Shown: in pieces, positions 8,941 through 17,233 of the stretch | Layout of the letters: each line of letters begins with the position of its first letter | How positions within the stretch are numbered: the stretch's first letter is position 1 | NCBI RefSeq assembly: GCF_002259795.1 | Contig: NZ_MWXA01000005.1 | Coordinates: 640,598-704,597 of the forward strand | Length of the DNA: 64,000 nt | From: Bifidobacterium aquikefiri | GTDB taxonomy: Bacteria > Actinomycetota > Actinomycetes > Actinomycetales > Bifidobacteriaceae | Direction: 5' to 3' | Made by a program: the position numbers and the translations under genes | Notes under the pieces: model-generated | Seen by the model: the letters and a program-made list of their open reading frames with translations, nothing else | What the model was told of the DNA's origin: nothing | The model's database searches: none

Positions 8941-10158
8941 TTATTTTTTATGGAATGATTCCATGATCTTGCCAATGATTGATGGCCGCCCTTGTTGCTT
9001 GTTGAATGCATCGACCGCAACAGCAAGAAGAAGCACGAGGCCTTTAATGACCTGCGTTCTATCGGCTCCGACACCCATGAGCATCAGTCCCGAATTAAGC
9101 ACAGCAATCAGGACACCTCCGACCATGGTCGCCATGATTGTGCCGACACCGCCTGAAACCGCAGCTCCGCCTATGAACACTGCGGAAATCGCGTCCAGCT
9201 CCCAGTTCGTTCCATCACCCGGACCCGCTGCCGTTGCACGACCGAGGAACAGGATTCCCGCGAGCGCCGCAAGGAATGACATGTTGGCCATGACGGTGAA
9301 GTATGTGCGGGATACGTTGACTCCCGAGAGTGCTGCCGCTTGTCTGTTGCCACCGACGGCATAGACATGGCGACCGAATCGAGTGCGTTCTGTCACCATG
9401 TGGTAGATGACGATAAGTGCCACAAGAACTAGGCCGGGAATCGGGAATGAGGTTCCGGGACGTCCCGATCCGAAAAGCCAAGTCACGTAGGCGATAACAA
9501 GCCCGCCACCGATTGCGCGCACAAGCATCGGCCACATTTCCGGTCGGGTGCCATAAATCGCTTGTTTTTCTCTCTGATAGCCGTTCCACTGCGACCACAC
9601 GAAAAATCCAAGTGCTAGGAGACCAAGCAGCAGGGTTGAGTTGTTCATGTTCGTCCATGCCGGTCCCCATTCAGGCAGGTAGCCAGCGCCGAAGAACTGC
9701 AATTCCTTGGGTGCCGGAACAGAGATTGAACCAGACAGCCAGATCACGGCTCCTCTGAAGATCATCATGCCTGCCAAGGTCGAGATGAATCCAGGGATTC
9801 CCATTTTGGAAAGCCAGAAGCCCTGCCATGAACCGATGAGAACGCCGAGAGCAAGTCCGAGAAATACGGCGACGAACCATGGAAGGTTGAAATTGCGGGC
9901 TGTGATGGCCACCACCATGGCGACGAAGCCTGCCACGGATCCGACCGAAAGATCGATCTGACCGATAACAATGACCATCAGCATGCCGATCGCAAGGATA
10001 AGCACATATGCATTGCCGGAAATCAGGTTTTGCATGTTTGAGGAGGTCAGCATTCTGCCTCCTGAAATGATATGGAACCCTATAAGAAGAACCAGCAACG
10101 CCACGACCATTGGTAATTGCCGCAAATCGTTGCCGAGCACTTGTTTGAGATATTTCAT
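8941..10158 (-). CDS. Monosaccharide ABC transporter permease (MmsB/GguB/XylH type)
   Basis: 405-residue inner-membrane permease of the branched-chain/ribose type (BPD_transp_2). Start at ATG 10158 after AGAGGTG. About ten hydrophobic segments; the conserved IVIGQIDLSVGSVAGF loop (coupling/EAA-like region) and TRFGRHVYAVGGNRQAA after the mid-protein cytoplasmic insert (GYQREKQAIYGTRPEM) are diagnostic of the longer xylose/multiple-monosaccharide permeases. It lies between the ATPase gene (about 200 bp upstream) and the binding protein gene (83 bp downstream), same strand. Confidence 0.92.
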   Translation of the reverse strand: MKYLKQVLGNDLRQLPMVVALLVLLIGFHIISGGRMLTSSNMQNLISGNAYVLILAIGMLMVIVIGQIDLSVGSVAGFVAMVVAITARNFNLPWFVAVFLGLALGVLIGSWQGFWLSKMGIPGFISTLAGMMIFRGAVIWLSGSISVPAPKELQFFGAGYLPEWGPAWTNMNNSTLLLGLLALGFFVWSQWNGYQREKQAIYGTRPEMWPMLVRAIGGGLVIAYVTWLFGSGRPGTSFPIPGLVLVALIVIYHMVTERTRFGRHVYAVGGNRQAAALSGVNVSRTYFTVMANMSFLAALAGILFLGRATAAGPGDGTNWELDAISAVFIGGAAVSGGVGTIMATMVGGVLIAVLNSGLMLMGVGADRTQVIKGLVLLLAVAVDAFNKQQGRPSIIGKIMESFHKK

Positions 10159-10357
10159 GTTTTGCACCTCTCTGTGAAACAATCGAATGTGGATTGGCGA
10201 TTGGGATACATCTGACCCGAAAAATCGCAGGAATGAATGTTGTCAAACTCTCGGGAAGCTCATGACGACTGTGCAACTGGTGTTCTAACTCCATGCAGCA
10301 GTGTGGTCATCAATCAACAGTGTTTCATGATGAACGCCGAGCTCGCTTGGGCAGGAA

Positions 10358-11908
10358 TCAGACTTCGTTGGTCGTTGTCATCAGACGCATGATCGATTCC
10401 TGATCCGCTTGCTTCGTGTTGAGTTCGCCGGTGAGTCGACCCTCGCAAAGCGTATAGATTCTGTCAGTCATGCCCAGAATCTCAGGCAATTCGGATGAGA
10501 TGAAGATAACAGCCTTGCCTTCGTCTGCGAGTTGTTGAACCAGTTTGTAAATTTCAAACTTTGCCCCAACATCGATTCCTCGAGTCGGTTCATCGAGAAT
10601 GAGGACATCTGGATTGGGGAACATCCATTTCGAGAGCACGACTTTCTGCTGATTGCCACCTGAAAGGGTTGCAACGCCAACATCGACTGCAGGTGTCTTG
10701 ATCTTGAGACTTTTACGGTATTTCTCTGCAACAGAATGCTCCTTGGAGAAATCGATAAGTCCATTCGAAAGAATCTTTCGCAAGTTTGCAGAGACTGTTG
10801 TCTTTTCTATGGAATCAAGAAGGTTCAGACCAAGCAGCTTTCGATCTTCAGGAACGTAAGCCAGTCCCTTCCTGATCGCCTCGCTCACCGAATGCAACAC
10901 AACCTTGCTGCCTTTGATCGAGATGGAACCGTGCTTGTAAATCCCATAGTTCCTGCCAAAGAGAGAACGAGCCATCTCTGTGCGGCCTGCACCCATGAGT
11001 CCGGCGAAACCAACGATTTCTCCCGCCTTGACCTTGAACGAGATGTTGTCGCTGAGTAGTCTTCCTGGAACGTTCGGATCCTCGACAGTCCAGTCTTTGA
11101 CTTCGAAGATTACCTTGCCTATCTTCGGTTCGTGGATCGGATAACGATTGTCAAGCGGTCGGCCAACCATCGCCCTGATGATCGCATCTTCTTCAATCCG
11201 ACCGTCGGCAACTGACATGTGATCAACGGTCTTGCCATCACGAATGACAGTGATTGAGTCAGCGATTTCAGCAATCTCGTTGAGCTTGTGCGAGATCATG
11301 ATGCAGGTAATGCCTTTTTCTCGCAACGAGCGCATCAGATTAAGCAGATTCTCCGAATCCTCCTCATTCAAGGCAGATGTCGGTTCATCGAGTATCAGCA
11401 GGCTCACGTTCTTGGAAAGGGCTTTTGCAATTTCCACCAGCTGCTGCTGCCCAACTCCAAGATTCTTGATAGGCGTTGAGGGATCCAGTTCGAGACCGAC
11501 GCGCGCCAGCAGGTCTCTCGTCAGGGTTTCGGTCTTGTTCCAGTCTATGAGACCGGAAGAAAGGAGCTCATTGCCAAGAAAAATGTTTTCCGCTATAGAA
11601 AGTTCGGGAATCAGAGCAAGCTCCTGGTGGATGATCACGATGCCGCATTTCTCGGATTCCTTGATGGTGTTGAATTTCGCCACTTTCCCTGCGAACACGA
11701 TATCGCCAGAATAGGTACCGTATGGATAGACTCCTGAAAGCACCTTCATGAGTGTTGATTTGCCTGCACCGTTTTCACCGCATATGGCGTGTACCTCCGC
11801 TTTCTTGACTTCCAAAGTCACCTTGTCGAGTGCGCGAACTCCTGTGAATTCCTTGGTAATGCCTTGCATTTCAAGGATATTGTCATGCTTGTCAACCGAT
11901 GAGGTCAT
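10358..11908 (-). CDS. Monosaccharide ABC transporter ATPase, duplicated domain (MmsA/GguA/XylG type)
   Basis: 516 residues with two ABC domains. First: Walker A GENGAGKSTLMKV, signature LGVGQQQLVEIAKAL, Walker B LLILDEPTSALNEED. Second: an altered Walker A-like GFAGLMGAGRTEMARS, signature LSGGNQQKVVLSKW and Walker B VLILDEPTRGIDVG. The degenerate second P-loop is normal in this subfamily. Start at ATG 11908 with AAAGGAGAAG upstream. First gene of the importer operon; its promoter region (11909-12116) contains CGAATACACATTCG, a short palindrome, and faces the GntR-family gene tail at 12117. Confidence 0.93.
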   Translation of the reverse strand: MTSSVDKHDNILEMQGITKEFTGVRALDKVTLEVKKAEVHAICGENGAGKSTLMKVLSGVYPYGTYSGDIVFAGKVAKFNTIKESEKCGIVIIHQELALIPELSIAENIFLGNELLSSGLIDWNKTETLTRDLLARVGLELDPSTPIKNLGVGQQQLVEIAKALSKNVSLLILDEPTSALNEEDSENLLNLMRSLREKGITCIMISHKLNEIAEIADSITVIRDGKTVDHMSVADGRIEEDAIIRAMVGRPLDNRYPIHEPKIGKVIFEVKDWTVEDPNVPGRLLSDNISFKVKAGEIVGFAGLMGAGRTEMARSLFGRNYGIYKHGSISIKGSKVVLHSVSEAIRKGLAYVPEDRKLLGLNLLDSIEKTTVSANLRKILSNGLIDFSKEHSVAEKYRKSLKIKTPAVDVGVATLSGGNQQKVVLSKWMFPNPDVLILDEPTRGIDVGAKFEIYKLVQQLADEGKAVIFISSELPEILGMTDRIYTLCEGRLTGELNTKQADQESIMRLMTTTNEV

Positions 11909-12116
11909 CTTCTTCTCCTTTCCAGCACATCGTTGAGCTGGATTACACGGATAGACGTTCGGTATCGAATACACATTCGTATTGATTCAAGACCGAATAT
12001 CTATTGTGTAGTTTATACGAGTCGATGTATTTTAGACTGCTTGATTAATTACCCTAATATGTTAACCAAGTTAGTTCAAAATTTCGACACGCCGAAGGAA
12101 AAGAACATCGAACGGG

Positions 12117-12995
12117 TTAGATAGACTGAGAGATTGCTTCATCTACCTCGTCAACTATGCGTCTCATGCCTTCTCTCGCAACGGAAGGGTCGCTCCGCCA
12201 AATTCCTTCGGCAACCTCCTCGTGCGCTGCGAGCGCCTCGGGTTCTGGCCGCTGTGGATAGAGACCTATTTCAACTCTGCCTCGTAGAATCGTTGCCACA
12301 ATGTCCGAGAGAGCAGCGAAAAGATCGTTCCCGCTATATTTCAGCAGTAGAGAATGGAACTCGATATCCATTGCATGAAAATCATCCAAATCGCCCGATT
12401 CTCCAGCCTTTCTCATCTCGCGCGCCAGCACCGGCATCCTCGATTTAATCTCGACTGGAGCATGTTCCGCCGCCTTGGCGGCAGCGATTGGCTCAACCGC
12501 AAGACGCAGCTCGGTCAAGGCACGCAATTCCTCACTCCTTTTGCTTGAATGGAGCATCCATTCAATCACGACCGGATTCAAAGCCGCCCACATCGAGGTG
12601 GGTTGAGGATTGATGCCCTTTCTGCGCCGTACCTTGATCGCACCCACATCCGAAAGAAGACGGGTGACCTCGCGGGCAACGGTGCGCGATACGTCGAATC
12701 TGTGTTGAATGTCTTCCAAAGTAAAGGACTGGCTGCTCTCCCATCGTCCTTCAATGATGTCAAGCGCCAATTCTCGGGCAACGGAAATATGCTTCAGAGA
12801 TGATGACAGCGCCACCGACGAGGCCGCCTCGGGCGTTGCCGCCAGAGCGCTCGAAAACCCAGCATTCTGTGTTGTATCACTCGGAGAAGAGGCCGAGGCA
12901 GTTCGCAGCTGGGCTGTCTCATTGATGCAAGATCGCGTCTTGCCCGTCATTGACCTTGACGCACCATTCTCGCCATCATTGATCATCGTGTTCAT
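12117..12995 (-). CDS. GntR-family transcriptional regulator (FadR/FCD subfamily), probable gluconate repressor
   Basis: Cytoplasmic DNA-binding regulator of about 292 residues. After a variable N-terminus (start uncertain: ATG 12995 used, behind AGAGGG; 12986 and 13013 also possible) comes the winged HTH, FTLEDIQHRFDVSRTVAREVTRLL split by a turn (about residues 90-115). The all-helical FCD ligand domain follows with LDDFHAMDIEFHSLLLKYSGN (metal-ligand His/Asp pattern). It is transcribed away from gntK-gntP-gnd, the usual geometry for a local repressor whose effector is gluconate or 6-phosphogluconate; the ligand is inferred from context. Confidence 0.85.
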   Translation of the reverse strand: MNTMINDGENGASRSMTGKTRSCINETAQLRTASASSPSDTTQNAGFSSALAATPEAASSVALSSSLKHISVARELALDIIEGRWESSQSFTLEDIQHRFDVSRTVAREVTRLLSDVGAIKVRRRKGINPQPTSMWAALNPVVIEWMLHSSKRSEELRALTELRLAVEPIAAAKAAEHAPVEIKSRMPVLAREMRKAGESGDLDDFHAMDIEFHSLLLKYSGNDLFAALSDIVATILRGRVEIGLYPQRPEPEALAAHEEVAEGIWRSDPSVAREGMRRIVDEVDEAISQSI

Positions 12996-13268
12996 CCCTC
13001 TACTCTTGCGCATATCTGCGAGACTACCAACAAGGAAAGGCATAGTCGGCGAGACCCATGTTTGAACTGCTAAAGCTTCATGAATCGCTCCATGCACGGC
13101 TTCAGGAATTTCAACGAGACGGGTTCGGTATCCGGTTCGAGAGCCGACCTTTTGATTAAGTGGTCGATCTGCGCATCTGCCTCGTCCTGGATCCGCACGT
13201 GGCAGATGGCCCAGCCGCAATGATTCCCGGGACTTATCCGATGCTAAGGGAACTGAAGAATACATTAA

Positions 13269-13307
13269 ATACTCTTTATTATTTGATACGTACTCTTAAT
13301 TGGAGTA
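13269..13307. promoter_or_regulatory. Candidate GntR operator in the divergent gnt promoter region
   Basis: TACTC-ttaattg-GAGTA (13291-13307) is a perfect 5-bp inverted repeat. AATACTC also occurs at 13269-13275 and again just before the gntK start (13383-13389). These sit between the divergent regulator and gntK, where a GntR-family dimer would be expected to bind. Confidence 0.45.
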
Positions 13308-13389
13308 TGCTGTGTTGAGTACAAAGAGGCAGACACATTACGGTGCTTCCTCAACGAGTACTGCAACGAAGCAGAAAGCGAGAATACTC

Positions 13390-13995
13390 ATGAGTGACAC
13401 ACAAGAACAGCTGAGCAAGCCCATTCACATTGTTGTGATGGGTGTGGCAGGCAGCGGAAAGTCAACCGTTGCCGAGGCGCTTCGAGACAGACTTGGTCTG
13501 ACAATGGCAGAGGGAGACGATTTTCACCCTCAGGCCAACATCGACAAGATGTCCCAAGGCATACCACTCACCGACGCTGACCGTCGTCCATGGCTTGAAG
13601 TGATCAACCGCTGGATGCTCGGTCGCAATGCACTCGGCGAATCAACCGTGGTATCAAGTTCTGCGCTCAAACGCTCATATCGAGATATTCTTCGCAAGGA
13701 CGTTCCTGTGTTTTTCGTCCATCTTGTCGGTTCTCAGGAACTGATACAGCGGCGACTCAGTGAGCGCAAGGGACATTTCATGCCACCGGCACTCCTCCCC
13801 AGTCAATTCGCAGACCTGGAGCCCTTGCAGCCAGACGAACCAGGCATCGAGGTTTCAGTCGAGGGAACAAGCGAAGAAATGATCCAGCGTTCAATCGATG
13901 CCGTCAAAGCACATGCCGAACGCGAAGAATCACAGACTTCGGAAGCAATCGCCGACAAGGCTGACGAATCCTTGAAGTCCTCGAACGAACGGTAA
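13390..13995 (+). CDS. gntK: Gluconokinase GntK
   Basis: ATP-dependent phosphorylation of D-gluconate to 6-phosphogluconate. 201 residues from ATG 13390 (MSDTQEQ); the frame is open further upstream from a TTG at 13300 but that part overlaps the operator region. P-loop GVAGSGKSTVAEAL, then EGDDFHPQANIDKMSQGIPLTDADRRPWL, broken here by a turn, is the gluconokinase signature, followed by SSSALKRSYRDILR. The C-terminal 35 residues are polar and probably disordered. First gene of a gntK-gntP-gnd run. Confidence 0.93.
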   Translation: MSDTQEQLSKPIHIVVMGVAGSGKSTVAEALRDRLGLTMAEGDDFHPQANIDKMSQGIPLTDADRRPWLEVINRWMLGRNALGESTVVSSSALKRSYRDILRKDVPVFFVHLVGSQELIQRRLSERKGHFMPPALLPSQFADLEPLQPDEPGIEVSVEGTSEEMIQRSIDAVKAHAEREESQTSEAIADKADESLKSSNER

Positions 13996-14136
13996 AAGAC
14001 GAAACATCAGGCCAACAAATCAGTCACCAGGGATCCAGACGATCACGCAGTTTTTCGAATTCCTATGTGACAGATTTGGTTCCAGATTCTGCAAATCATT
14101 GCAAGCAGTAAGGAAAATACACAAAGGAGTGTTGTT

Positions 14137-15465
14137 ATGAATCTGATCATTGCCGCGATTTTGGGAATCGCGACCATCGTCATTCTCATTACGGTGGTGA
14201 AATTGCATCCGTTCCTCTCACTGATGGTCGGCTCATTCGTCATGGCCGTCTGCGCTGGGGTCTCGTATGACAAATCCTTCGACAGCTTCACCACCGGTTT
14301 GGGAACAACGGTTTCAAGCGTCGGCATACTGATTGCCCTAGGTGGCATCATAGGAACCCTGCTTACCGTTTCCGGAGGTGCTGACGCGATTGTCGACACG
14401 ATTTTAGATAAGACGCCATCACATCTTCTCCCCTGGGCAATGGCACTCGTCGCATTTGCGGTGGGTATCCCACTGTTCTTCGAAGTCGGTGTCGTCATTC
14501 TGATTCCTGTAGTTATCTTTGCAGCACGAAGAGCAAACAAACCCGTGATTCTGCTTGGCATACCAGCACTCGCCGGTCTCTCCACCCTGCATGCATTCAT
14601 TCCACCGCACCCAGGACCACTGGTCGCCATCAGCGCACTGAATGCAAATCTTGGTCTCACTCTCGGTCTTGGACTTCTTGTTGCCGTTCCAACGGTGATC
14701 ATTTCTGGTCCTCTGCTGGCTCGGATCTTGGTTCGTTGGGTGCCGATCAAGGCTCCTGAGGACAACAAGATCAAGGAGACCCCAGAAGACAAGAGCAGCC
14801 GTCCAAGCTTTGGAACCTCGCTCTTCGTGATTTTGCTTCCTGTGATTCTCATGCTCTGCAGCAGCATCATCGATCTCACCGGAAAGACAAAGAACCCCGT
14901 TGGCCGCTTCTTTGTCTTCATCGGCCAACCTCTGGAAGCACTGCTTATCACTACATTCGTTGCAATGATTCTGCTCGGATTGATGCACGGTCACGGTCGT
15001 GACAAGCTTAATTCGATAGTCAACACTTCCTTCGGTTCCATAGCGGGAATTCTGCTGATCGTTGGTGCCGGCGGCGGCTTCAAGCAGACCCTGGTCGATT
15101 CCGGCATTGGCAAGGTCATCGCGTCCGGCATCGCAAGTTCCGCAATCAACCCGCTTATCGCAGGCTGGCTCGTTGCAGTACTCATTCGTGTGGCAACCGG
15201 CTCGGCAACCGTGGCAACCGTTACCGCCTCTGGTCTGATGGTGCCGCTCGCCACTGGGCTGAGTCCGACTCATCTGTGCCTGCTGGTTCTTGCGATCGGC
15301 GCTGGATCCGTCTTCCTCTCGCACGTCAACGATGCTGGCTTCTGGATGGTCAAGGAATACTTTGGCATGACCGTGGGCCAGACATTCAAGACCTGGTCGC
15401 TCATGGAAACCGTCCTGTCGATCGTTGGACTTGGCTTCACGCTTCTTGTATCCCTGCTGGTCTAG
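14137..15465 (+). CDS. gntP: Gluconate:H+ symporter, GntP family
   Basis: 442-residue integral membrane protein with about 12-14 hydrophobic segments. GntP-family motifs: VTVSGGADAIVDTIL-like region near 85-100, GIPLFFEVGVVILIPV, HAFIPPHPGPLVAIS, a mid-protein hydrophilic loop (KAPEDNKIKETPED) and VRVATGSATVATVTASG-like segment near the C-terminus, then FLSHVNDAGFW. AAAGGAG lies upstream of ATG 14137. It lies between gntK and gnd and supplies the kinase with gluconate. Confidence 0.94.
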   Translation: MNLIIAAILGIATIVILITVVKLHPFLSLMVGSFVMAVCAGVSYDKSFDSFTTGLGTTVSSVGILIALGGIIGTLLTVSGGADAIVDTILDKTPSHLLPWAMALVAFAVGIPLFFEVGVVILIPVVIFAARRANKPVILLGIPALAGLSTLHAFIPPHPGPLVAISALNANLGLTLGLGLLVAVPTVIISGPLLARILVRWVPIKAPEDNKIKETPEDKSSRPSFGTSLFVILLPVILMLCSSIIDLTGKTKNPVGRFFVFIGQPLEALLITTFVAMILLGLMHGHGRDKLNSIVNTSFGSIAGILLIVGAGGGFKQTLVDSGIGKVIASGIASSAINPLIAGWLVAVLIRVATGSATVATVTASGLMVPLATGLSPTHLCLLVLAIGAGSVFLSHVNDAGFWMVKEYFGMTVGQTFKTWSLMETVLSIVGLGFTLLVSLLV

Positions 15466-15522
15466 CCCGGTAACTTCTGAATAAGGCTCAACACAGATGA
15501 ACATCAAATGAAAGGTGGAATC

Positions 15523-16398
15523 ATGCAACTCGGCATGATCGGTCTCGGCCGCATGGGCGGCAATATGGCTTCTCGACTCAAGGAATGTGGGCACAGCATC
15601 GTTGGCTTTGACATGAATCCCCAGTCCGTCCGTGATGTGGATTCATTGGAAGCACTTGTTGGTGCGTTGAACACTCCCCGCGCTATCTGGGTCATGCTCC
15701 CAGCTGGCGGCCCAACCGATTCGACAATCAAGGCTCTCGCCGCGTTGCTCGACAAGGGCGATGTGATCATTGATGGGGGCAACACCCACTACAGCGACGA
15801 CATTCGTCATGCCAAGGAGCTTGAACCGTTTGGCATTCACTTCATGGATGTCGGCGTATCAGGTGGCGTATGGGGCAAGGAGCGCGGATATGCCCTCATG
15901 ATTGGAGGTTCCGAAGAGGACTACCAGCATTGCCTGCCTATCTATGAGAGTCTCAAGCCGGAGGGCGAGGATGGACTCGTGCTGGCCGGAGGCGTTGGTG
16001 CCGGTCACTTCGCCAAGATGGTCCATAACGGCATCGAATATGCCATGATGCAGGGCCTTGGAGAAGGATATGCAACCATGACCCATAGTGGACTTATCGA
16101 GAATCCCGGTGCCGTTGTGGCTTCCTGGAGGCATGGAACCGTCATCGAGTCCTGGCTCCTGGATCTGCTGGCACGCGCCTTGGAGAAGGATCCAGACTTG
16201 GAATCGATGCCTCCAGTTGCCGACGAATCCGGCGAAGCGCGTTGGATGGCCCAGATTGCACTGGAATTGGGAGTTCCCGTTCCAGCCACCGCAGCCGCAC
16301 TCTTCGCCCGTCAGACATCTCGCGGAGGTAGCGATGATGTCCTGAAGGTTGTCTCCGCATTGCGTGCACAGTTTGGTGGGCATGTCACAAAGGATTGA
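15523..16398 (+). CDS. gnd: 6-phosphogluconate dehydrogenase, decarboxylating (short GntZ/YqeC type)
   Basis: Oxidises 6-phosphogluconate to ribulose 5-phosphate and CO2. 291 residues, the short form (about 300 aa) rather than the 470-aa dimeric form; the short forms studied usually prefer NAD. Start at ATG 15523 directly behind AAAGGTGGA. GLGRMGGNMASRL dinucleotide motif, VIDGGNTHYSDDIRHA, MDVGVSGGVWGKERGYALM (substrate loop) and HFAKMVHNGIEYAMMQ (catalytic Lys-His). It completes the gluconate module and feeds the pentose branch used by the bifid shunt. A strong terminator follows. Confidence 0.93.
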   Translation: MQLGMIGLGRMGGNMASRLKECGHSIVGFDMNPQSVRDVDSLEALVGALNTPRAIWVMLPAGGPTDSTIKALAALLDKGDVIIDGGNTHYSDDIRHAKELEPFGIHFMDVGVSGGVWGKERGYALMIGGSEEDYQHCLPIYESLKPEGEDGLVLAGGVGAGHFAKMVHNGIEYAMMQGLGEGYATMTHSGLIENPGAVVASWRHGTVIESWLLDLLARALEKDPDLESMPPVADESGEARWMAQIALELGVPVPATAAALFARQTSRGGSDDVLKVVSALRAQFGGHVTKD

Positions 16399-16433
16399 TT
16401 TCCGAATGCTTTGCGACACGCCGCAGGGCAGAA

Positions 16434-16470
16434 AAACCCGCCGCGGTTTGGCATCTCGGCGGGTTTCTTG
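16434..16470 (+). terminator. Intrinsic terminator after gnd
   Basis: AAACCCGCCG (16434-16443) pairs with CGGCGGGTTT (16457-16466), 10 bp, followed by CTTGT. It ends the gluconate operon and is followed by tRNA-Asp. Confidence 0.85.
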
Positions 16471-16502
16471 TAAGATATCCACTTGGCTGCTTTTGTAGTC
16501 AT

Positions 16503-16576
16503 GGCCCCGTAGCTCAGCTGGTTAGAGCGCCGCCCTGTCACGGCGGAGGTCACCGGTTCAAGTCCGGCCGGGGTCG
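16503..16576 (+). tRNA. tRNA-Asp (anticodon GTC)
   Basis: GGCCCCG acceptor, D arm AGCTCAGCTGGTTAGAGC, anticodon arm CCGCC-CTGTCAC-GGCGG with GTC, T arm with GGTTCAAGTCC, closing CGGGGTC plus G73. CCA not encoded. Confidence 0.95.
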
Positions 16577-16624
16577 CAAGAATGGTGGAAGCCCGGGAAA
16601 TCCGGGTTTTTTCAACTGTTCTCT

Positions 16625-16700
16625 GGCTCTGTAGCTCAGTTGGTAGAGCGAGCGACTGAAAATCGCTAGGTCAGCGGATCGATGCCGCTCGGAGCCACCA
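16625..16700 (+). tRNA. tRNA-Phe (anticodon GAA)
   Basis: GGCTCTG acceptor, D arm AGCTCAGTTGGTAGAGC, anticodon arm GCGA-CTGAAAA-TCGC with GAA, closing CGGAGCC-A and an encoded CCA end. Confidence 0.95.
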
Positions 16701-16705
16701 CTGAT

Positions 16706-16742
16706 AACCCTCACCCATTGGAAACATTGGGCTGAGGGTTTT
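16706..16742 (+). terminator. Terminator of the tRNA-Asp/tRNA-Phe unit
   Basis: AACCCTCA (16706-16713) pairs with TGAGGGTT (16733-16740), extended by CCCA/TGGG, followed by TTGACTT. Confidence 0.75.
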
Positions 16743-16799
16743 GACTTCCCGCTTGTCTTCACACGCTCAGGTTTATCTCGCCAAGTGTGTAACTGGTAT

Positions 16800-17130
16800 T
16801 TTTCATTGTTAGGGTTATAGGCAAAAAGTGTGTCCCCGTCATTCCGACCTCTCTTGTCACCCCGAGCGAATCCGCCTCCCCTTGTCACCCCGAGCGAGCG
16901 CAGCGAGTCGAGAGATCTCTGCTGTTGATGCTCGCAAGGATGAGATCCCTCGACTCGCTACGCTCGCTCGGGATGACGATGGTGTTGTCGTTCATACGGC
17001 CGACTCTGACGATGGCACATACAACTTTGTCAAGTTTATACGGCCGACTCGCTACGCTCGCTCGGGATGACGGGAGAGAAGCATGGCATCGACTGGAACG
17101 AATTACACTCCAGCACGTCAGCGAAGGCAT
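16800..17130. repeat. Dispersed palindromic extragenic repeat, copy B (large inverted repeat plus tail)
   Basis: No gene is visible from 16743 to 17233. The stretch starts with the GGCAAAAAGTGTGTCCCC module, then two arms of about 36 bp (16883-16919 and 16942-16977, GAGCGAGCGCAGCGAGTCG and its near complement) around a loop carrying TGTTGATGCTCGCAAGG. A third half-copy lies at 17043-17072 and a tail (GGAACGAATTACAC, to about 17130). The same loop is present in inverted orientation at 45.2 kb. Confidence 0.75.
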
Positions 17131-17233
17131 AAACCCACACTTCTGAGCCTATAACCCCGCTTTCACTTGAGTTCGCTCGAAAAGCGACTTCCAATGCACA
17201 ATGTGCGATAGGAATGCCCACACGGAAGATACG

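Noticed and set aside
14419..15594. 391-codon open frame opposite gntP
   Set aside because: Low-complexity His/Asp/Gln-rich product mirroring membrane codons of GntP; not credible as a gene.
16800..17130. Attachment site or integron-like origin of the large inverted repeat next to tRNA-Phe
   Set aside because: The same repeat occurs at four other loci without tRNA genes or recombinases; it belongs to the dispersed repeat family.
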